From assembly GCF_963675165.1 (NCBI RefSeq), contig NC_087381.1:3472001-3536000 (forward strand): a stretch of 64,000 nucleotides of DNA. The letters are read 5' to 3'. Position numbers and translations under genes: made by a program. How positions within the stretch are numbered: the stretch's first letter is position 1; every line of letters begins with the position of its first letter. Source of the DNA: Halichondria panicea (taxonomy: Eukaryota > Porifera > Demospongiae > Suberitida > Halichondriidae). The notes beneath the pieces are model-generated. The model saw only the letters and a list, made by a program, of their open reading frames with translations. It made no database searches and was not told the DNA's origin. Shown one piece after another: positions 27,701-36,700 of this stretch.

Positions 27701-30700
27701 ACTTGCAGAGGTAGTGGTTTGTCTCCCAATGGTACATGGACTGGGACAGCTCCACGCTGTGATGGTAAGGCTCCATTATTTTCAATGGATGTTTGGAATT
27801 CTTTTCCTTATGGACAAAATTGGGACACAGTCGTGCACTCCTAACAAACAATTGCAAGTGTTTGGGAGCTGGTTAAATTTTAGAAGAAAATGGCTGTAAA
27901 TGTCTATCCTCAAGCAGTACACCAGGCAGCTATATAATATCATGTCTATTGAAGTTAAACATGCTATAAAGTGCACACATATACTGTACAGCTGCATGTG
28001 ATGATAATTGCACGTGTTTATCTTCTGCAATACACATTTTTGGTCTCTCTAACAATCCTGTAGCTGTGACCTGCCCTCCACTGAACTCCATCAGATATGG
28101 CAGCATTGCGTACAGCCCAGACTCTGCTCAGCGCTTCACCTTTGACACTGTTGCTGCTCATTCATGTAATGAGGGCTACTATCTGGTTGGGAGAAGTATA
28201 AGAACTTGTGTGGGAGATGGTTCTACTATTCTTGGGCAATGGAGTGGCGTGCCCCCGATGTGCACAGGTAATGATGTGTTCTAAGAACCACCTCTATACT
28301 TATAATTATGTGTTTTCCAATTATGACAATGTCCATTATGTTTGAGAATTAAAGTGTATATCCCCTCCCCCCCGATATATTGATTCCGTTCACTCTCTGT
28401 AGAAATTGTCTGCTCTGAGCTGCCAAGACCTTCAAGTGGAATTATTTTGTATGCTACCGACACTACTGAGTCGTTCGACTACCGAACTGCAGCGACTTAT
28501 GTTTGTAACAGTGGCTATGGATTATCTGGTGGAGATAGAGTGAGAATGTGTGTTGGGTCTAGTCAAGGTCCTGGTGAATGGAGAGGAACTGCTCCATCTT
28601 GTCATGGTCAGTATCTGTGTACTAATACGTAGATATATACCGTAAATAAGAGTCCATTGTCAAATTAGCTATCATAAATAATTATGCCTATTTTTACATC
28701 ACTGTAACTTCAGCTTAGTTAGCGCATGTCGCAATTGACCTTAATAATTATGTTCAATGCTCAATTATACACAGCTATCATGTGCTCTGCGCTAACGGTT
28801 CCAAGCAATGGAGCAATTCACTTCACCACTGACATGGTTGCTCCATACGAGTTTGAGACTGAGGCCACTTACTCTTGTGATTTGGGGTACGATGTGGTGC
28901 AGGGAAATGAGACCAGAACATGTGATGGTGACGGCTCCACTGCTGTGGGAAGGTGGAGTGGACAGACACCATCATGCGAAAGTAAGTGCATATTAGGTGA
29001 CAGCTGTCTGCTAAAAAAGTTATATCAACGAGTTTTAATGAACACGTTTAATACTAATAATGGTCTATTGACAGCATTGTCAGGTTTATTTTTTATCTCT
29101 ACTGATGCAGTGTATATAGATAGGTTCCAGCCAGGTATTGTAATAAGCTTAACTTCGCAAGAACTTTCTGTGCACATAAAATCACACTGTTAGAGGTAGA
29201 GGCTATATAATTATACTTGATTGTGTGTTTTCCCCCATTGCCCTTGGAAAGTATGTATTGTATGTATTATTCTGCAGCTGTGATGTGTGCTAGCCTACCT
29301 CCTCCTACTAATGGACAGATATTGTACTTCAATGACTCCACCGCACCCTATGACCACGGCACTGTGGCCAACTACATCTGCAACACTGGGTTTGGTATTG
29401 CAGGCGGTGATGTGAATAGAGTGTGTAGTGATGACGACAAGAATACCATAGGAGAGTGGACCAGAACTACACCCACCTGTGAATGTAAGCAGAACTTATA
29501 AAGTGACATGATACTAAATAGGCTGAAATTGGTATAAAACATGTACTACTTGCAGCTATCACATGCGATGATCTCCCTGCCCCTGACAACGGACAAATAT
29601 CCTTCTCCATCTATAGTACATCACGACATGACTTTGGCACTGTGGCCACTTATAGTTGTGAGCCTGGGTTTGGGCTCAGTGGAGGAGATATGAGCAGAAC
29701 ATGTGGTGGAGTGGGGTCAGTCACACAGGGAACATGGAACGGAGCAGCAATTACCTGTGAACGTAGGTTAATAATTCACTTTCTAGTACGGTACCGCAGC
29801 ATATCCTAATACTAGCCTCGATCCCAGGCCGAGTTTTCGCTTTTATAACGGTTAGGCGAACAACTGGGCCTGGTACTAGTTGTCTGCGCATGCGTCAAAT
29901 TTTCATTGTATATTTGTGGTCGGCAAAAATATTTAATAAATCAATAATGGAAATTTGTAGACAGAAAATGCACAGAGTGAGTACACAAAAGATGCACATA
30001 GGGAGCTGCTTCACAAAGGCCTGGGGAGTTGCCAGTTGTGCTTGCAGCACAATTACAGTGACCCAGGGCAACTCAGGATGATTGAATGCCTTCAAATTAC
30101 GTTTCAAAAAGATTTAGCAGGCTGCTGGACTTCTCTGATTCTAGGCCCCAACTCGTAACTCAGTTAAATTTTGCTTGAGAAAACGTAGATTCTCTTGATG
30201 TCTCTGAGCTACCCAGCAACACTCGAATGAGCAGGTCATACTCCAGTCCTGTGAGTATAGGACAATATTAAAAGAAACCAAAGACGGTTAAACCCTTACC
30301 TCAAACTGTCCAGTCTCGTCCGTTAGTATAGCCAAGAGGAGCACTGTTGGGATAGCTGGATATTAGCCATTGCTCCTGTACAGAGAAGTAGACATTTTAA
30401 ATACGTGTATATCTATATTAAATTTCTCGTATTAAACAGGTTAGTGTCATTGTCGACGAGCTGATAATGGCAGCACCAAGTTTTCTAGCTCACACTCTTC
30501 ACTTGATCCACCATATTAGTGATGAAACTGTAGTCTACCTACATACTGGTAGATCTTGCCAAACATGAACAAGACTTGATAGCATAGCCATAGGGCCCAC
30601 ACAAAAAGATCTGACCTTAACAAGCTTGACAAAGCTTTATACCTCTTCCCTTGTTGTTCAGTCTTCAGAATAAGCTTCAGAGAAGAGAGAAGCTTCAGCT

Positions 30701-33700
30701 AAGAGCCATTCCAAATAATGATAAAACGGGAACTGACTTCTAGTACACGAATATAAATGTCACGAAAGTGATCGAGAATATCCATTCGTCAGAATCTGAC
30801 GAACGACTGACGCATGCGCAGACAACTAGTACCAGGCCCAGTTGTTCGCCTAACCGTTATAAAAGCGAAAACTCGGCCTGGGATCGAGGCTAATCCTAAT
30901 ACATGCTTTGGATGGGCACATGCAGTACATGCAGTATACGTAGATTCCTACTCAGGTACCGTATAGCGCGAAATTTTCGAGGCACTTATATTTCGTGGAT
31001 TGGCCTCTAAAAACCATTTCGTTGCACAATGTTCGCGGAATGACTGCTTACCGGAAGCCACGCCTTTAAATATTTGCACGATAGCAGGTAATTCTAATTA
31101 AAGAACAATTTTCGTGGACTTAATTTTCGTATAGAATTCTAACCCACAAAATCCGCGAAAATTAAGCCCCTCGAACATTTCGCGCTATACGGTATATTAA
31201 GGACTGGGACCTTCAATTATTGCTGAATCAGCTAAAACGCAGCCACGCCCACGATTTTTAATATGTTTTGTGTGTAAAAATTTTGTGCAGCTACTTATCT
31301 TTTTTAGTTCTAAAAACGGTGTTCTAAACCTTCCTTTTAGCTCTTAATTCTTAGTGTAGTAGGTAGTTCAAAGGCTTAAGCAGACATATCCGCTGGGAGA
31401 GAGCATCATGTTCTATTTAGAGTAAGTTATTAGCCTATAAAATTAAAATGTCACTTATTGTCAGCTGTAAGACTAAGTTTTGTGCAAAATCTCACCTTTG
31501 GCCAAAGAAGTAGCTCTCTCCCAGCAGATATGTCTGCTTAAGCCTTTGAACTACCTACTACACTAAGAATTAAGAGCTAAAAGGAAGGTTTAGAACACCG
31601 TTTTTAGAACTAAAAAAGATCAGTAGCTGCACAAAATTTTTACACACAAAACATATTAAAAATCGTGGGCGTGGCTGCGTTTTAGCTGATTCAGCAATAA
31701 TTGAAGGTCCCAGTCCTTAATATACCTGAGTATAGACACATTAATCCAAGATGATCTTGCAGTACATTATAAATTATGCAGCTGATCTGTATTTACATAA
31801 ATGAAATGATGGAGTTTGTTTAATGCTTGTTTTCTCTCTCATTCATATAGCTATTATTTGTTCATCACTGCCAATAATCAACAATGGAGTAATCAGATAC
31901 AGTCCTGATACTACTGGTGCATTTAACTATGCTACAGTTGCTACTTATATCTGCAATGAAGGATTCTTCCTAGACGGAGTGGAGAACAGGACTTGTTATG
32001 GAGATGTCTCCAGTACAGCTGGTAGATGGACTGACACTGCCCCTGTTTGCTCAGGTGAGCAACAACTACTATAAGAGTTATCGTATGATTGTAGAACGAG
32101 AAGACTGCGATATTGGGCCAATAGCAATGCTGCGATTTTGTACAAATAATGTTTAGGTGTATAATTATATGCTATACATAATACGTTTTCTCTGCTGATT
32201 CTGTTACAGAATGGTGAAAATTATGTAAGTATCTTGCACTTTATTTAATTCAGGTATTTTGTGTCCCACCCTACAAAGTCCCGATAATGGATTCATCACG
32301 TTTACTGAGGGGTCCACTAGCTTAGTCCAGCTCATAACTAATGCCACCTATGGATGTAATGCTGGCTTTGGACTGTCTGGTGGAGACAGGGTGAGGACTT
32401 GTGTTGGCTCCAATTCAGGTCCTGGGTTGTGGAGTGGAACTGATCTAACTTGTGAAGGTTAGTACGTCCTGTCGATCTGCATTGAGTGCATTGCGATTGG
32501 TGATTGATATTCAAGGAAACGTTTATCAATGTACAGTACATATAGTTGAACAGGCTTTCTGATTAAACTGCATGTGCATGTTTTCTGTCCATTAATGCAG
32601 CTCTTATGTGCTCGAATCTCAATGTTCCTGACAATGAGGTAATCATTTACTCTACTGACACCACCTCACCATACGACTTCGGTACTGTGGCTACGTATGT
32701 TTGTGATACTGGATTTGGACTGATTGGGGAAGAGGCTACTCAAACATGTGATGGTGATGACTCCAGTCCCAATGGAGTGTGGAGTGGGCGATCTCCAATG
32801 TGTGATGGTCAGTCAATTATGTGGAAATCTACGTAGGAGAACATGTGTCTACAAATTCTTATAATTATAACCCAAGAGTTCTTGCATGGTTGTAGTTTTA
32901 GCATAACAGCACACTCTCTATACCAACCTCTCTACAGTTGTGACTTGCCCCATTCTGGATGAGATGGATGATGGAGTCATCGTCTACAGTAGTGTTGCCA
33001 CATCCACTCTAATGTTTGGCACAATTGCCACCCATTCCTGCAATAATGGGTTCTATCTCTATGGGAACGATACTCGTATGTGTAGTGAGAACGGAACCAG
33101 TATATTTGGCGTATGGGACACAGCTGCTCCTATATGTATAGGTAATTTTAGATAAAAATTCCGACAGTCGGTTTTGTATCACAAAATGGCGTTAGCCAAT
33201 AGAGGGGAGAGGAGTGTATGTATAACCGCTGATCGGATAATTTGGGCCCAATTAAGTTCCAAGAGGGTATAGCCTTGCTAACGAAAGGGGAGTTTGTATT
33301 CGCTAACCAACAAAGGGCATTTCCCCAACATATAATTAAAATACCTAATCAGAAGGCGCCCAATATACCAGTATACCTGCAATTAGTGTACCGCACTTTC
33401 TATACCAAAGCAAGTGTTTTCTCATTAACCACGTTTTATCAAAACACCCATTTACATACATACATGACTTAATTATCTTCTTGCTGTAGAAATTGTATGT
33501 CTTGATTTGACTGTACCAACCAATGGAATCATCACCTACACCACTGACACTATGGCTCCATTTGATTACCAAACAACTGCCACCTACACCTGTGATGTTG
33601 GTTTTGGACTGTTGGGGGGTGATCTACTCAGAATTTGTGTTGGTTCTAGCTCAGGTCCTGGAGAATGGAGCGGAACTGCTCCAACTTGTGAAGGTATAAG

Positions 33701-36700
33701 ATACGGTAACGTTTTCTTGTTCTCTTCTTTTAAATGTCGATGGATCATCATTAATGTAATTGACCATACAATATACTATCCACCATCTACAGCTCTTACA
33801 TGTCGTGGTATCTCTACTCCCGACAATGGAAGAATTGTGTACTCAACTGCCGTGAGCCTATTCTATGATTATAAAACTTCTGCTACCTACTTCTGTGATG
33901 TCGGATTTGGCATTAGTGAAGGGTCTATAATCAGAACTTGTGGTGGTGATGGTTCAACTCCCAATGGAATATGGACCGGGGCTGACGCAATGTGTGGAGG
34001 TATTAAAATACAATCATGTACATGCAACTACAATTACTGAAAGTTCGGGCTATGTGGGGAGTGATAGATGTATACGTACACACTATGTTGCATGTTCGAG
34101 TAAAATGAATATTATGCCTTTTCTAAGCATATACTCCACAGAAATCTTCTGTCTAATGCTGCCTCCGCTCGTGAGTGGACAGATTGAATACAGTCCAGAC
34201 ATGAATGAGCCGCTTGAGTTCAACTCTAGAGCTTCTCATGTTTGTGAAGAAGGCTACTTTCTGGAGGGTAACCAAGTTAGAAGCTGCTTTGGGGATGGAT
34301 TGAGCACCGTTGGGAACTGGGACGGCGAGACACCGATATGCATAGGTACAATAATGTGGAGTACTAATGCTGATAATGATGGCACATCATGATACCAGCC
34401 ACCTTCTATAGTGTAGACCACAGAATCTCTACCCAAGCTACCTTTTTATTACTGTTGATCTGCTAGTGATCAATGATAGCCATGTTATGACGAGAATCAT
34501 CTGTGAAGGTAATGTCGTATGCTGATTGAAAGTGGAGTAGTTCATTTCGACAAGTCACTATTGTATTTAATACCAATCACATCGTTTATTGAATGCTGTA
34601 TATGGATCAGATCAGGATGTAAAAGTCTAGAGTGAAATCGTATACAAACTTGTATGTGTGGCATGTATATAGCTATTGAATTTACAAGTGATGTACTATT
34701 ATACTGCACTAGCTGGAATTCGTGCAATTAACACCTGGGACCAGAAATTTGCATGCAGTAAGCATTTTTATACCATAATTTGCAGCTATCACATGCCCCA
34801 TAATCACGGCCCTGACCAATGGAGCAACAGTCTACGATCCAAACACCATAGAGCCATTTGCATATGGCACCACAGCCATCCACAGCTGTCAAAGAGGTTT
34901 CTTCCTGAGAGGTAACATGACTAGGATCTGCAGTGATGGTGGCTCATCACCAGCTGGAGTGTGGGATGGAACTCAAGCCTCTTGTGAAGGTATGTATGGG
35001 CCTCAACTGTTTCGCAATTGTAATGGCATGAACATAATAGGGTGCCGCTACAGTATAAGACGTTGTTACAATTTTTTCAAGGCCGTACTCCTCAAATCCT
35101 TTTATAATTATTCTCTTCAATCATAAAGTCATGCCATGCATGCATGGTTAGCAAAATTAAATAGTGTTACAGGTGTACATGTACATGCATGTGACACCTT
35201 CTATCCTCTCCATGCAGTAATTGAATGTGATGAAGAATTGTCTGCTCCTTTGGACGCCTTCATCACCTTCTCCTCAGTCTTCACACTCCCTCCATTCAGT
35301 TATCAGGCCAATGCCACCTACAGCTGTGAAGTGGGATTCAGATTGTCTAGTGGAAACAGAGTGAGGACATGTATTGGCTCAACAGAAGGGCCTGGAGAAT
35401 GGAGTGGAACTGCTCCAACTTGTGAAGGTATCGTTTGCATGTGATAAGCTATGAAACACCATGTGCTGCTTGGACAGCAATCAATAAGCAGCCCTAACAT
35501 TTTACCAATCTTGTGGGTTTGCACTTGCACCATTCATTCCATAGAGGCTCATACAAGATTATCTGAGGCATGAGAGGGGGCCTGGGGGCGTATTTTCACA
35601 AACCGCAACATAATTATAAGTTTACTCGGATATATACTGTGTGTTCTTCCAAAATACACCAACACGTCGTGCTTTGGATACTACATAATTATGTATAATA
35701 CTATGGATTCATTGCATTTCCTATAGCAGTCTTAATTGCACTAACGAATACATTATGCTTTCCTTGCAGCAATTCAATGTGCTGCTCTTAGGGAAGTCAC
35801 GAAAGGAGATATAGAGTACAGTGCTAACACAACCTCGTCCTTTGCCTATGGCACTGTTGCTACCTACTCTTGCCGTGAGGGATTTTCTCGAGAAGGTGTT
35901 AGGAGGAGAGTGTGTCGTGAAAGTGAAGACAGTGAGAATGGACAGTGGGAAGGCACAGACCCTGTCTGCTCTCGTGAGTGATATACCCCTTCACATAAAA
36001 TGCCTATATAGGCCTGGTATAGAAAAGCTCTTGTATTTTAACATTTGCTCAGTTGAGCGATCTTCACTTAATATAGCTTGCCTATGAGGTCGTTATTTTA
36101 ATAAGCTCCATAAGCCGAGTTACTATAATTATATAAAATTAATAGCATTAAATTATACTATTATTTATTATAATTATAGTAACTCAGCTTTTATGTATTA
36201 CTCACATGCAGCTATCTACTGCACTTCCCTAAGTCGGATTGAGAATGTCTTAACGCTGTACAGTCCAGACAAAACAGAGCCGTATGACTACGGAACAGTG
36301 GCCACTCATTACTGTAACGATGGGTTCTACTTAATGGGAGAAGGGACGCAGTATTGCAGTGACAACTCGACTGGTGTGATAGGTGACTGGAATGGCTCTT
36401 ATCCTGTGTGTGCAGGTACACATAATATTTGTAATCAATAACTCTGCATGGTATATGCATGCATATCATGTTTTATGAAAAGTATGTCATTGAGTTACCA
36501 TTAGCCGTGCAATCATTGTCTTCATTGACCTCCTCAGGTATAATCTGCTCGAGTCTGTCTGCTCCAAACAACGGTTCGGTCACTTTCATCTCCAACGCCA
36601 CTTCTTCTTCATTCAGTTACCTCACTAACGCCATCTACAGCTGTGCAGCTGGACTAGGACTGACAGGAGGGGATCCAGTTAGAGTTTGTGGAGGGAATGT

